A stretch of DNA of 64,000 nucleotides from Streptomonospora salina (lineage in GTDB: Bacteria; Actinomycetota; Actinomycetes; Streptosporangiales; Streptosporangiaceae): the NCBI RefSeq assembly GCF_014204715.1, contig NZ_JACHLY010000001.1, positions 2,263,001 through 2,327,000 on the forward strand, written 5' to 3'. The position numbers were made by a program, and so were the translations under genes. Below are positions 25,184 through 33,954 of the stretch, piece by piece; positions within the stretch are counted from its first letter, which is position 1, and every line of letters begins with the position of its first letter. The notes beneath the pieces were generated by a model. The model did no database searches and was not told the DNA's origin. It worked only from the letters and a program-made list of their open reading frames with translations.

Positions 25184-26245
25184 CTACTCCGCCGAAGGGT
25201 CGAGGGCGACGATCGGCTTGATGTCGTCGGCATTCCGATCGAACGCGTCGACCGCCCGCTCCACGGGAACGCGACGGGTGATGATGCGCTCCAACCACGC
25301 CGCGTCGGCGGCGGCCAGGTATTCGGCCGCCTGCCGGTAATGGCGCAGGTTGGCGTTGACCGAGCCGACCACCGCGTCGTTCTCCAGCACGATGTCGCGG
25401 TTGAGGCTGCCCGCATCCACGGTGATCCGGCGGCCGGAGGGCGATACCCCGGTGAGGCACACGACGCCGTACGGGGACGTACCCGCCAACGCCTCGAACA
25501 CCGGCCGGGCCGCCCCGGTGGCTTCGACGACGATGTCCGGGACCAGATCGGACATCACACGCTCGATGTCCCCGGTGTGGTATTCCGCACCGAGATCACC
25601 CACAACCGCGGGTTTGGGGCCGTCGGTGTGGCGATCGAGCACGTGCACGTCCAAGCCGCGCCGCTTGCCCAGCAGCGCCGCCAGCAGCCCGATGGGGCCC
25701 GCTCCGGTGACCAGCACACGCTGCGGGTCGAACCAGGAGCGGCCGCCTATACGCTCGATCTGCTCCCAGGCTTTGGCGACCACGGACGCCGGCTCCGCCA
25801 ACACGCCGACACGCTCCAGCCGGGGATCGAGCCGCACCGCGTACTCGGGCTCGACCACCCACTCCTGCGCGCCGTAGCCGTCGGCCCCCTTGATGCCCCG
25901 CTCGGTGAAGCGGCCGTTGCGGCACATGTCGAATTCGCCCCGCGCGCACGCGCCGCACGGAACCGGGTCGGGGCGGCGCACCACTCCCACCGCGAGGTCG
26001 CCCGCGGTGAAACCGCTGCCCTCGGGCGCCCACCGGACGCGTCCCAGCGACTCGTGTCCCAGCACCAGCCGCTCCTGCCCTTCGGGAAGCGCACCGTGCC
26101 CGCCAGCCAGAACCTCCCGGTCGGTGCCGCATACCCCCAGAGCCAGGCCCTGGACCAACATCTCCCCGGATCCCGGTTCCGGATCGGCCAGCTCGCACAC
26201 CTCCAGCGGGGCCTCACGGCCGGGGCTGACGGTGATTGCGCGCAT
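25184..26245 (-). CDS. Zinc-dependent dehydrogenase, glucose 1-dehydrogenase type
   Basis: About 353 residues. MDR superfamily with catalytic-zinc ligands in LGVCGTDREVL (Cys) and VLGHESLGRV (His, Glu), structural-type Cys cluster CGACARGEFDMCRNG, then the FTERGIKGADGYGAQEWVVE block characteristic of archaeal-type glucose 1-dehydrogenases, and the Rossmann motif VTGAGPIGLLAALLG. A C-terminal VGSVNANLRHY segment also fits that subgroup (Glu_dehyd_C). It should oxidise an aldose with NAD(P)+; the actual sugar is unknown. ATG at 26243-26245 follows GTGGAGG; the in-frame GTG four codons earlier lies within that ribosome binding site. Confidence 0.85.
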   Translation of the reverse strand: MRAITVSPGREAPLEVCELADPEPGSGEMLVQGLALGVCGTDREVLAGGHGALPEGQERLVLGHESLGRVRWAPEGSGFTAGDLAVGVVRRPDPVPCGACARGEFDMCRNGRFTERGIKGADGYGAQEWVVEPEYAVRLDPRLERVGVLAEPASVVAKAWEQIERIGGRSWFDPQRVLVTGAGPIGLLAALLGKRRGLDVHVLDRHTDGPKPAVVGDLGAEYHTGDIERVMSDLVPDIVVEATGAARPVFEALAGTSPYGVVCLTGVSPSGRRITVDAGSLNRDIVLENDAVVGSVNANLRHYRQAAEYLAAADAAWLERIITRRVPVERAVDAFDRNADDIKPIVALDPSAE

Positions 26246-26405
26246 GCTGACCTCCACTGGTCTACTCCGCCGCCGTCCACGCCACGGCTAGCCCGCCACA
26301 CAGTGCCGCAAACCCGCCCACACCACCCGCCGACTCCGGCCCCGGATCCGCCCGAGACCCGTTACCCTGGTACCTGCGCGTGTGCCATCCTCGTGCCCAC
26401 GCCGC

Positions 26406-26478
26406 GGGCCATTAGCTCAACAGGCAGAGCAGCGGACTTTTAATCCGCGGGTTCAGGGTTCGATCCCCTGGTGGCCCA
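26406..26478 (+). tRNA. tRNA-Lys (TTT)
   Basis: Acceptor GGGCCAT/GTGGCCC, D arm, anticodon stem GCGGA/TCCGC with loop CTTTTAA (anticodon TTT), T arm GGTTCGATCCC, discriminator A, CCA not encoded. The only gene on this strand between the dehydrogenase and the decay-rich block, making the locus a possible integration hotspot. Confidence 0.95.
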
Positions 26479-26829
26479 CCTTGTTTTCGCAGGTCATCGG
26501 CCTGTGTGGCCGGTGGGGCGGCCGCCGTGGAGGCGGATGTTGCTCCGTGGGTGCTCTTGTGTCGGCGCCGTGTCGTTTGTACAGGTCAGCAGCAATCCGA
26601 GTGTCTGCTGGCTGCCTGAGAATCCCCGGATCGGCCGGTTCCTCTGGAGCACAGCGGAGCACCCGGCACACTCCGGCACGACCGTCCCGTACCCAACAGC
26701 CGGGGCGCCCCGCCCGGTTGCCTCCCCCACGACTCAGCCACACGCTGACCTCCCCTCCCCCACCAGCGGAGTCGATCCCACCGACTGCTCGAAGCATGAC
26801 CTCGATCTCACGTCAAGGTGAGCGTGAGG
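26479..26829. other. Intergenic, nothing recognised
   Basis: 350 bp downstream of tRNA-Lys. Open frames here have no protein-like features. It contains scattered AT-richer patches but no clear repeat of the tRNA 3' end and no RNA structure that I can support. Confidence 0.35.
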
Positions 26830-26969
26830 TCAGCCCTTGCGAGCCCTGACAAATAGATAGGCGGCTTCTCGTCGGGAGTTGGCACGATCCTTTAGGTAAG
26901 AGAAAACTCCGGCACTGGTGGTCAACGCTGCGCCGACAACCCCGGGGAGTCCTCCGCTGAGACCGCCAA
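26830..26969 (-). pseudogene. C-terminal remnant of a membrane protein cut by an IS5-type element
   Basis: On the minus strand the last ~46 codons read LIGGLSGGLPGVVGAALTTS, then AGVFSYLKDRANSRREAAYL and FVRARKG before a stop. It has protein-like composition, a hydrophobic stretch and a basic end, but the frame is lost exactly where the inverted repeat at 26970 begins. The N-terminal part is not recognisable on the other side of the element, so more was deleted than the insertion alone explains. Confidence 0.45.
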
Positions 26970-27626
26970 TGAGCTGATTTCATCCTGAGCGTCCAGGTCA
27001 CAGCCCCGTACCGGCCCGGCGAAACCGCCCCTGACACAAGGAAGTCCCTGGTAAGCGAGTTAACGACCAAGAAAACCGTCACCAGGGACTCCGATGCTGT
27101 TCTACCGCGCCTGCCTGCCGTTGTCACGCCGGACGCTGAACCTCGCCGCCCGCACCATCGGCACCCACCGCCGGGCGGCCCGTTCACGGTGGCGCCGCTT
27201 GGATGCGGCCCAGCAGGCCCTGCTCGTGCTGGTCCATCTGCGCAAGGGCGAGACCTTCGCCGAGGTGGGTGCCGGATTCGGTGTGGGTCTCCGGTGCGCT
27301 GCCGGGCGCGGTGCACGACACCCGGGCCCCCGGGTGCGGCATCGGCGACCGCGTCGCCGCCGCCGGCCTGTTCGGGCCGGGCGACCAGGGATACGCCGGC
27401 TGTTCGCCGGCGGTGCTCACTCCGTTCAAGGGGCGGAACAAGCCGGAGTGGCAGAAGGAGGCCAACCGCCTCCACGCGCGCCTGCGCAGTCCAGGCAAGC
27501 GCGTGATGGCCCAGCTCAAGAATCGGCGGATCCTGCGCCGCCTGCGGTGCCGCCCGCACCGCGCCACCGAGATCACCCGGGCGGTGCCGGCCCTTCAGCT
27601 ACGCGAAGCACGATGAAAAAGGCTCA
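26970..27626 (+). mobile_element. Internally deleted IS5-family element (copy 1)
   Basis: A 657-bp element with imperfect 13-bp ends (26970-26982 TGAGCTGATTTCA and, inverted, 27614-27626; 10/13 match). It holds a transposase start at 27094 (MLFYRACLPLSRRTLNLAAR, LVHLRKGETFAEVGAGFG) typical of IS5-group elements with an HTH_Tnp_4 leader. After about residue 70 the frame shifts and the central DDE region is missing; the 3' part (GPGDQGYAGCSPAVLTPFKG, then KRVMAQLKNRRILRRLRC) is the C-terminal end of the same transposase. It cannot encode an active enzyme, but both ends remain, so it could be mobilised in trans. Related to copy 2 at 33077-33548. Confidence 0.75.
27094..27616 (+). pseudogene. IS5-family transposase with internal deletion and frameshift
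   Basis: N-terminal ~65 codons and C-terminal ~90 codons of one transposase are in different frames, joined without the first two catalytic Asp segments. The C-terminal piece keeps the conserved K-N-x-R-I-L-R-x-L-R-C block. Confidence 0.75.
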
Positions 27627-27926
27627 GCGGCGCGCACGGTGAAATCCTCGACGTGAATGCCTACCTGGATCAGGTGCAATCCGCCGTCGACGCGTAACCG
27701 GGAGCGGCACGAAACCGCAGGACCGCACCCCGCACCGCCGCCGGTATCGGTGACCGCGGCATCGAACCGGTTTCCCGAGCTGCGTGCCCGAGTCCGGGAT
27801 CTCCCGGCGCCCGTTCGCCGCGGGTGATCCCGGATTCGCCCGTGGCGGGAGCAGTCGGCGCGAGGTGCTTCGCGCTCGCGTCGACCGGAGAGCGAGACGC
27901 TCCGAGCGATCACTCCCAACACCGGT
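27627..27926. other. Flank of the IS5-type element, possible gene 3' end
   Basis: Immediately right of the element a plus-strand frame reads SGAHGEILDVNAYLDQVQSA-VDA and stops at 27697; it looks like the end of a broken protein gene. The rest of the 300 bp shows nothing convincing. Confidence 0.3.
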
Positions 27927-28433
27927 TCACCCCTCGGGGGCGGCTGCCTCGATCTTCCGCCGCAACCACTCGGGAGTGGCTTCGGGGCTCCGCGGAAATC
28001 GTTCCAGGTCCGATGCGTATTCATCGTCCATCGGCGCCGTACCCCGAAATGAGGGTTCATTGCAATAATTGAAATCTACAGTGAAATACCCCGACCGACC
28101 GACCCCGAAAACCACGGAGAACCAGGCCCCCCTGGATTCATGATACATTCTTTCCCGGAGATCCATCAAGTTCATTTTTACGTCGATCGGAGTGTTCATC
28201 CTCTCCTGCTTTCGGTCTGCGTAGGCGACCCTGGTGTCGAATGCACTTCGGGAGTAGAGCATCGACGCCGAAAGGATGATCTCATGCCAATCTTCAGGGG
28301 AGTTCCGCACGAGAGACATTCGTACTTCTTTGAGGATATTCTCCTGTGCCTCGGTGCGCGGCATTGCTTCTTCACCCATTGGTTCCAGACGGTATTCCGT
28401 GTTCGAATCCGGATCGATCGGTTTGGACGGCAC
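27927..28433 (-). CDS. YezG-family (DUF600) immunity protein, orphan
   Basis: 168 residues (or 145-150 from an internal ATG). Pattern of the DUF600/YezG immunity family: helix ILKEVRMSLVRNSPEDWHEI, strand ILSASMLYSRSAFDTRVAYA, MDLRERMYHESRGAWFSVVF, then SGYFTVDFNYCNEPSF and a Pro-rich ERFPRSPEATPEWLRRKI end. Such proteins neutralise nuclease-type toxins of polymorphic toxin systems (LXG/RHS-type). The family link is from remembered pattern, not a search. No toxin gene is adjacent; the nearest debris is the IS5-type element and gene ends around 26.8-27.7 kb. The gene is slightly less GC-rich than its neighbours, as is common for immunity genes. Confidence 0.65.
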   Translation of the reverse strand: MPSKPIDPDSNTEYRLEPMGEEAMPRTEAQENILKEVRMSLVRNSPEDWHEIILSASMLYSRSAFDTRVAYADRKQERMNTPIDVKMNLMDLRERMYHESRGAWFSVVFGVGRSGYFTVDFNYCNEPSFRGTAPMDDEYASDLERFPRSPEATPEWLRRKIEAAAPEG

Positions 28434-28557
28434 GCTGGAGAAGCCTCGATCCCGAAGCGCTCGAGACCGCGGGCCCCAGCGAACCGGGCGCCCGCCCGGC
28501 GGAACTCGCCGCTGGGGACGGGCCGCCGGGCGGGTGGCCGGTCAGCCGGTCAGCCGG

Positions 28558-28905
28558 TCAGCCGGTGTAATTCGGCCGCTCTTCCACGGCGTTGGGCAGT
28601 CCCTTCGACCTTCGGCAGATATCGATCGCCTGCTCCTCGGAGAAGTCCCCGCCGTCTCCCTCGAGCCGTTCGGTCTCGGTCAGGGCCTCCTTGATACCGG
28701 CCAACTCCTCGTCGGTGAGGTCGCTGTCGCGGCCGGGGTCGCTCGGGCAGACATCGGCCAGCCGCTCCGCGGGTGCCGGGCTCTCCCGCGGCGATTCTTT
28801 CTCCGGGGAGGGGGAGTCGGCCAGGGCGGGAGCCCCGGTGGACAGTGCCAGCGCCGCCGCGGCGCCGGCGAGGAGCAGGGTCGGCTTCGTGGTCTTCAGT
28901 CGCAT
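28558..28905 (-). CDS. Small secreted protein of unknown function
   Basis: 115 residues. Sec signal peptide (MRLKTTKPTLLLAGAAAALA, cleavage after APALA) followed by a Ser/Pro/Glu-rich linker and a mature domain with two Cys (ADVCPSDPG and IDICRRS) that could form one disulfide. Ends PNAVEERPNYTG. ATG with GGAACGGA upstream. It lies 41 bp downstream of the L,D-transpeptidase gene on the same strand, so the two may share a transcript and act in the cell wall. No family recognised. Confidence 0.7.
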   Translation of the reverse strand: MRLKTTKPTLLLAGAAAALALSTGAPALADSPSPEKESPRESPAPAERLADVCPSDPGRDSDLTDEELAGIKEALTETERLEGDGGDFSEEQAIDICRRSKGLPNAVEERPNYTG

Positions 28906-28946
28906 TCCGTTCCTATCTGTGAGCTGGTGCGTCCGGCTCCCGGAGA

Positions 28947-29720
28947 TCACCCGGTGATCTCCACGGGGGTCCCGAGCGGCAAATGGTCGGCCATCCAGGT
29001 GATGTCGTCGTTGGCCACCCGGATACAGCCGTGGCTGACATCGCTGCCCAACGTGCTCGTGTCGTCGGTTCCGTGCACGGCGAGCTGGCCGGGGCCGCCG
29101 CCGAAACTCTCCAAGGACTCCGAGAAGCCGCTGAGTCCGTAGGCGTAGGGCCCGTAGCTGCTGTTCGGGTTCGGCGGCTGGAGCAGCTCGGTGAAGTAGT
29201 ACCGGCCGGAAGGCGTCGGATTCTCCGGCGTCCCGGTTCCGATCTCCCCGCTGCGCACCTCCTCGGCGCCGTCGTAGACGGAGAACCCGAACTCCGAAAG
29301 GTCGATCTCGACACGCAGCGTGGTACTCGACAGCGACACCTCGTCGCTGCGCACCCAGCCGGTACTGCCGTTCGGCCGGACCGGCAGCAGCACCTCCAGC
29401 CACTCGCCCTCGTTCCGCTCGACCAGGAAGGTCCGGTCGACACCGAAGTCGTTGGGACTGTCCAGTGTCGCCGTCGCTTCCTCGCCGCCCGGTTCGGTGT
29501 AGACGTCGATCGCGTCGCCGGTGACGGTGGCGATCTCGGCCCCCTCAGCCGCCGGCCCCCCGGCCTGTCCGGGCTCCTCGGTGGCGTCCTGCGCCGCCGA
29601 GGAGCCCTCCGCGGCCCCGCAGGCGGTGAGCGTTACCACCGCCGCGGCGGTCATCAGGCCCGCCCGGACACAGCGGATCCGTGCTGGTGGATCAGGCCGG
29701 GGGTACGAACGTCGGTGCAT
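28947..29720 (-). CDS. L,D-transpeptidase (YkuD) lipoprotein
   Basis: 257 residues. Lipoprotein signal with lipobox LTAC (Cys34), an SH3-like region (DAIDVYTEPGG, DRTFLVERNEGEWLEVLLPV, STGWVRSDEV), then a YkuD catalytic domain: LRVEIDLSEFGFSVYDG, TPSGRYYFTELL, LAVHGTDDTSTLG and the active-site SHGCIRVANDDI with the conserved His, Cys and Arg. It links peptidoglycan stem peptides (3-3 cross-links) or attaches proteins to the wall, outside the membrane. The ATG at 29718-29720 follows GGACGGAGC. It is divergent from the two-component genes, which may control it. Confidence 0.92.
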   Translation of the reverse strand: MHRRSYPRPDPPARIRCVRAGLMTAAAVVTLTACGAAEGSSAAQDATEEPGQAGGPAAEGAEIATVTGDAIDVYTEPGGEEATATLDSPNDFGVDRTFLVERNEGEWLEVLLPVRPNGSTGWVRSDEVSLSSTTLRVEIDLSEFGFSVYDGAEEVRSGEIGTGTPENPTPSGRYYFTELLQPPNPNSSYGPYAYGLSGFSESLESFGGGPGQLAVHGTDDTSTLGSDVSHGCIRVANDDITWMADHLPLGTPVEITG

Positions 29721-30005
29721 GGCGGCTCCGTCCACTTCGGGTCGGCGGCAGGCATGGTCCGGCCGCGGTACAGAGCGGGTAGGAGGTCCGGGAAAGCCGG
29801 GAGCCTGTCCGGTGGGCGACTTCGCTCCGGACACGCATCCACTGTGGCGAAGGGGTATGAAGAACCTGTGTGCACGGCGTGTGCGTCCTGTATTGCCGTA
29901 CCGGATGCGCTCTGTGCCCGAGTCGGCGGCGGATAGCATCGACTCGCCGGTTGGGGCGGCGCTGCCCCTCCCGGCCCCGGGAGCGCCAGATAAGGGGGTG
30001 GCGAG

Positions 30006-30716
30006 GTGTGTGCTCACGTCCTGGTCGCCGAGGACGATGTGAACCAGGCGGAACTGATCCAGCGGTACCTGGAGCACGAGGGACACGAGGTACTCGCCGT
30101 TCACGACGGACGCGCCGCCCTGGCGGCGCACCGACGCGGCCGCCCGGACCTGATCGTGCTGGACGTGATGATGCCGCAGATGAGCGGACTCGAGGTGTGC
30201 CGGGCGCTGCGCGCCGATTCCGACGTCGCGGTGCTGGTGCTCACGGCGCGCTCCACGGAGGAGGACATGCTCACCGGTCTGGACCTCGGCGCGGACGACT
30301 ACCTCACCAAGCCGTTCAGCCCGCGCGAGCTGATGGCCCGAGTCCGCGCTCTGCTGCGCCGAGCCCGCCGCATACCGAGCGGCACGGACGCCCAGGAACG
30401 GGTATTACACGCCGGCCCCGTCACGGTCGATCCGGCCCGGCACGCCGTGTTCCTCGGCAGCGCGCCCGTGACCTGCACGCCCGCGGAGTTCCAGATGCTC
30501 GCCACGCTCGCATCCCGCCCGGGGCAGGTCTTCACCCGAACACAGTTACTGGAGCACATCCACGGCATCGACCGGTTCATCACCGAGCGCACGATCGACG
30601 TTCATATGAAGAACCTGCGCAAAAAGCTGGAACCCGATCCGCGCACGCCGATACGGCTGGTCACAGTCTACGGGGTCGGTTACAAACTCGCCGGAACCGT
30701 CGATGGTGCGCAGTAG
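30006..30716 (+). CDS. OmpR-family response regulator
   Basis: 236 residues from a GTG start. Receiver domain with acidic pair (VLVAEDD), phospho-acceptor Asp in IVLDVMMPQMSG near residue 52, Thr in LVLTARS and Lys in DYLTKPFSPRE. C-terminal winged helix (TCTPAEFQMLATLASRPGQV, ERTIDVHMKNLRKKLE, VYGVGYKL). It is 14 bp overlapped by the kinase gene, so they form one unit. Targets are unknown; the divergent L,D-transpeptidase is a candidate. Confidence 0.95.
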   Translation: MCAHVLVAEDDVNQAELIQRYLEHEGHEVLAVHDGRAALAAHRRGRPDLIVLDVMMPQMSGLEVCRALRADSDVAVLVLTARSTEEDMLTGLDLGADDYLTKPFSPRELMARVRALLRRARRIPSGTDAQERVLHAGPVTVDPARHAVFLGSAPVTCTPAEFQMLATLASRPGQVFTRTQLLEHIHGIDRFITERTIDVHMKNLRKKLEPDPRTPIRLVTVYGVGYKLAGTVDGAQ

Positions 30717-32640
30717 CGGTGCGCAGCGGCCGTACCGGCGCACCCACCTGCGCCACAGCCTGTTCGCCCGCACGCTGGCCGGATCCGTCCTCGTGGCGGT
30801 GTGCTCGATCACCGCGACCGCGTGGCTGGCCGTGCAGGGCACGTCGGAGTCGATCAGTGCCCAGCAGGGCCGGACGCTGGCCACCGACACCCGAATCCAC
30901 GACACCCTCATCGAGTACGCGGCCACCCACCCCCGATGGGACGGGGTGCAGGGCGCGGTGGACGATCTGGCGGCCGACACCGGCCGACGGGTCGCGTTGA
31001 CCACGGAGAGCCAGCGGCTCATCGCGGACTCGGCCGAGGGGACCCCGTTGCCGGGGCGTACGGCGTCGGTCGTGGACCCCCTGGCTGTGGACGTCACGTT
31101 CGCTGAGGATGCCGACCGCATCGACCCTCGCGCCGTCGGCCCGTTCGCGCTGGACGAGAAGGATGCGGCCCGGCTGAAGGAGCAAGCGGAATCGGGCGCG
31201 GAATGTGTCAGCGAAGCGTCGGGGCACGACGCGGAAGTGGTGGTCCGGCCCAGTGGCCGCCCGGCGGTCGAGCTGCCGGACGGCACTATCGACGCGTCGA
31301 CGGTGGCCGAGTGCAGGCTGGGAAGGCTGCTGGCGCCTACCCCCGGCGAGGAGGCGGCACTTGAAAAGCTGAACGGCCTCATCGACACCTGCCTGGAGCC
31401 CCACGACGGTCTCGACGCGGATTACTGGATCGACCCCGTCACCGGGACGGGCGTCGGCGGCACCATCCCCGACGTCGCCGCCCCGGTCGAGGCCGAGGCG
31501 CCGGCGGGCGGGGCGGATCGGTATGCGGCATGGTCGCTGCGTACATCCCGGTTGTCGGATACACAGCAGCTCGCCCCGCAGGCGGCCTCCTGCATCGACT
31601 CCAGTCGGCGCAAGCAGCTCGCCCCCGACGTCGCGCCGGCCGCGCTGCTGTACATCGCCGCCCCGGAGGCGCAGGAGGCCGGCGGTCTGGAGCTGTCGAG
31701 CGAGGGCGCCCTCCGCGTCTTCGGGGCGGTGCTGGTGGTGCTGCTATTGACCGTGGCGGTCAGTATCACCCTGGCGGTCCGGCTGATCCGGCCGGTACAC
31801 GCGCTCACCGACGCGGTGCGGCGGATGCGCGCCGGAGAGGGCCCGGCCCGAGTCGCGGTCCGGGACTCCGGCGAGATCGGACAGCTGTCGGCGGCGTTCA
31901 ACGAAATGTCGGAACACCTCGAGCGACTGGAGCAGCAGCGCAAGGCCATGGTCAGCGACGTCTCCCACGAGCTTCGCACCCCATTGAGCAACCTGCGCGG
32001 CTGGCTGGAGGCGGTCCAGGACGGTATCGCCGACCTGGGACCGGACCGGATGGCGATGCTGGTCGAGGAGACCCGGCTCCTGCAGCGCATCATCGACGAC
32101 CTGCAGGAGCTGGCACTGGCCGACGCCGGCAAGCTCCAACTGTTCCTGGAGCCGGTGGACGCCGGGGACCTCGTCGAGCAGGCCGTCGCCCGCCACCGGC
32201 TGCGCACCGAGTCGGCCGGTCCGAGTCTGGTCACCGACATCGGCGGCGAGATCCCGCTGGTCGCCGATCGCGCCCGGATGCTCCAGGTGATCGGCAACCT
32301 GGTGAGCAATGCGCTGTGCTACACGTCGGCGCCCGGCAGCATCACGGTGCGTGCCCGGAAGTCGGACGATGCGGCCGTCATCGAGGTGGGAGACACCGGG
32401 ACGGGCATCGCACCGGAGCATCTGCCCTACGTCTTCGACCGGTTCTGGCGGGCGGAGGAGTCGCGCAGCCGGCACTCCGGCGGAAGCGGATTGGGGTTGG
32501 CGATCATCCGCGACCTGGTCGAGCTGCACGACGGTGGCGTCACCGTGGCCAGCACACTCGGCGAGGGCACGGTATTCACCATCCGATTGCCGCTTGACAC
32601 GGCGGATTCCCCGGAAGACGAACCCGGCAGCTCCTCATGA
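30703..32640 (+). CDS. Sensor histidine kinase with large extracytoplasmic domain
   Basis: 645 residues. First transmembrane segment near 22-45 (GSVLVAVCSITATAWLAVQG), then an extracytoplasmic domain of almost 300 residues with three or four Cys (GAECVSEAS, TVAECRLG, DTCLEPH, ASCIDSS) that may be disulfide-bonded. The second segment is near 340-362, followed by HAMP, the phospho-acceptor His in SDVSHELRTPLSNLRGW near 420, the N box NLVSNALCYTS near 533, G1 GDTGTGI near 564 and G2 GGSGLGLAI near 593. Partner of the overlapping response regulator. The signal is unknown; the large Cys-containing sensor suggests an envelope or small-molecule cue. Confidence 0.93.
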   Translation: MVRSSGAQRPYRRTHLRHSLFARTLAGSVLVAVCSITATAWLAVQGTSESISAQQGRTLATDTRIHDTLIEYAATHPRWDGVQGAVDDLAADTGRRVALTTESQRLIADSAEGTPLPGRTASVVDPLAVDVTFAEDADRIDPRAVGPFALDEKDAARLKEQAESGAECVSEASGHDAEVVVRPSGRPAVELPDGTIDASTVAECRLGRLLAPTPGEEAALEKLNGLIDTCLEPHDGLDADYWIDPVTGTGVGGTIPDVAAPVEAEAPAGGADRYAAWSLRTSRLSDTQQLAPQAASCIDSSRRKQLAPDVAPAALLYIAAPEAQEAGGLELSSEGALRVFGAVLVVLLLTVAVSITLAVRLIRPVHALTDAVRRMRAGEGPARVAVRDSGEIGQLSAAFNEMSEHLERLEQQRKAMVSDVSHELRTPLSNLRGWLEAVQDGIADLGPDRMAMLVEETRLLQRIIDDLQELALADAGKLQLFLEPVDAGDLVEQAVARHRLRTESAGPSLVTDIGGEIPLVADRARMLQVIGNLVSNALCYTSAPGSITVRARKSDDAAVIEVGDTGTGIAPEHLPYVFDRFWRAEESRSRHSGGSGLGLAIIRDLVELHDGGVTVASTLGEGTVFTIRLPLDTADSPEDEPGSSS

Positions 32641-32689
32641 TCGCGGGCAACCGGCCTGGATGCGGCGCTGCGCACCGCGCCGGCCCGGC

Positions 32690-33060
32690 GGCGCAAACCC
32701 GGCGCCGTCCACGATCCCGCCGAGGCCTGCACCGACGTGGCCATCGCCCGGCTCTCAAGCAGCTGCCCGGGGCCCGCTGCCGCGGCAGGAAGACCCTCGT
32801 CCCCGCACCGACACCGCCGGCGGCACCCACGCCTTCCTCGACCGGCTCACCCGCCCGGTCCGGGTGGCTGTCCTACTCGGCGGGCATGACCGTCACCGCC
32901 GACGTCCATACCGCGATCGCCCGCAACCCCGCCACCGGCGTCCTCAAGACCGCGGGAGCCGACGACGTCGCCGAGACCACCCGCGCGATCCGGGACCTGC
33001 CCGAACGAGCCCTGCCCTTCTTCGGGATCAACTACGAACCAGACATTTCAGGAACTTGAA
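32690..33060 (+). pseudogene. IS1380-type transposase remnant
   Basis: Pieces of a DDE transposase in two frames: LKQLPGARCRGRKTLV, then in another frame RTDTAGGTHAFLDRLTR (the first catalytic Asp region, R-x-D-S/T-A-G-x-T-H), then back to GWLSYSAGMTVTADVHTAIA. This order matches IS1380-family transposases. At least two frameshifts, and no N- or C-terminal domain. The last part before 33060 (TTRAIRDLPERALPFFGINY) is of unclear origin. Confidence 0.6.
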
Positions 33061-33076
33061 CGAGCCCTGACCGCAC

Positions 33077-33548
33077 TGAGCTGTTTTCAACGTGATGGTG
33101 CAGGTCACGGCGCCCAGACGACCCTCAGGGGTGCGGACAGCAAGGAGCCTCCGGTAGATGGGTTTTCGACCAAGAAGAACCGTCACCACCAGAGGCTTCG
33201 CATGCTTGTCTACCCCGCCGCCGTCGACGTGTCCAGCCAAACCCTGCGCTACCTGTCCGCCCGCCTGGATGAGCACCGCCAGGAGCCGGGCACCCGCTGG
33301 CGGCTCCTGAGCGCGGGCCGCCAGGCCCTGCTCGTCCTGGCCCACCTGCGCTGCGGGGACACCTACGCCCGCCTCGCCTCCGGCTTCGGCGTGGGGCTGA
33401 GCACCACCTACCGCTACATCGCCGAGGCCGTGCAGCTGTTGGCCGCTCTGGCCCCCGACCTGGCCCAAGCGGCCCGCGCCGCCTCCATGAAAGCCTACCA
33501 TCCTCGCCCTCCACCTGACCAGCTCAAACCGAGGATGAAAACAGCTCA
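33077..33548 (+). mobile_element. Internally deleted IS5-family element (copy 2)
   Basis: 472 bp with exact 13-bp inverted ends (33077-33089 TGAGCTGTTTTCA and its complement at 33536-33548). It contains an intact transposase start at 33202 (MLVYPAAVDVSSQTLRYLSA, GTRWRLLSAGRQALLVLAHL, GDTYARLASGFGVGLSTTYR) that ends abruptly after the HTH region at MKAYHP; the DDE catalytic part is gone and the right end follows directly. This is a MITE-like deletion derivative, mobilisable only in trans. Confidence 0.75.
33202..33519 (+). pseudogene. Truncated IS5-family transposase (N-terminal HTH part only)
   Basis: About 105 codons of the N-terminal domain of an IS5-group transposase; the frame runs on out of homology into the right end of the element. 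Confidence 0.7.
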
Positions 33549-33891
33549 CTGTGAAATCGGCGGTGCTGAACTGTACGGGAGCCTCGCGTCCGTCGTTCGC
33601 ATTCACCTCCTTCCACATCCGGTCGGACGCCCGCAGGAGGTCCTGGTAGAGATGTGTCATCCCGTCGATCCCGTGAGTTTGGCGTGCCGCGACGCACGCA
33701 TCGCGCGCGTCGCTGGCGTTCAAGAAGTTGATCTCGTCGTGGGTGAGCGGGATGCCGTCGTGCTCGATGGCGGCGCCGAGCCGCTTCATCTCGTGCAGCA
33801 CGTGTATATGGCGGTTGTACTCCACCATGGCGATCTGGCTACGGGACCAGGAGCGGTGGTCGATCGAGCATCCGATGGCCGCATCGCACAT
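33549..33891 (-). pseudogene. Unknown gene truncated by the IS5-type element
   Basis: The ATG at 33889-33891 has a good GGAAAGGA ribosome binding site. It reads MCDAAIGCSIDHRSWSRSQI, then HIHVLHEMKRLGAAIEHDGI, PLTHDEINFLNASDARDACV and QFSTADFTVS, where the inverted repeat starts. The protein-like composition (helical, charged, with paired Cys) indicates a once-functional gene whose 3' end was replaced by the element. No family recognised. Confidence 0.5.
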
Positions 33892-33954
33892 GTCGAGATT
33901 CCTTTCCGGCGTGCTGTCCGCAGAGAGCAGAGAGAGGAGGAAACCCCACGCGTT

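Noticed and set aside
26479-26829. Second att site for an element at tRNA-Lys
   Set aside because: I found no repeat of the tRNA-Lys 3' end downstream in the window and no integrase near it.
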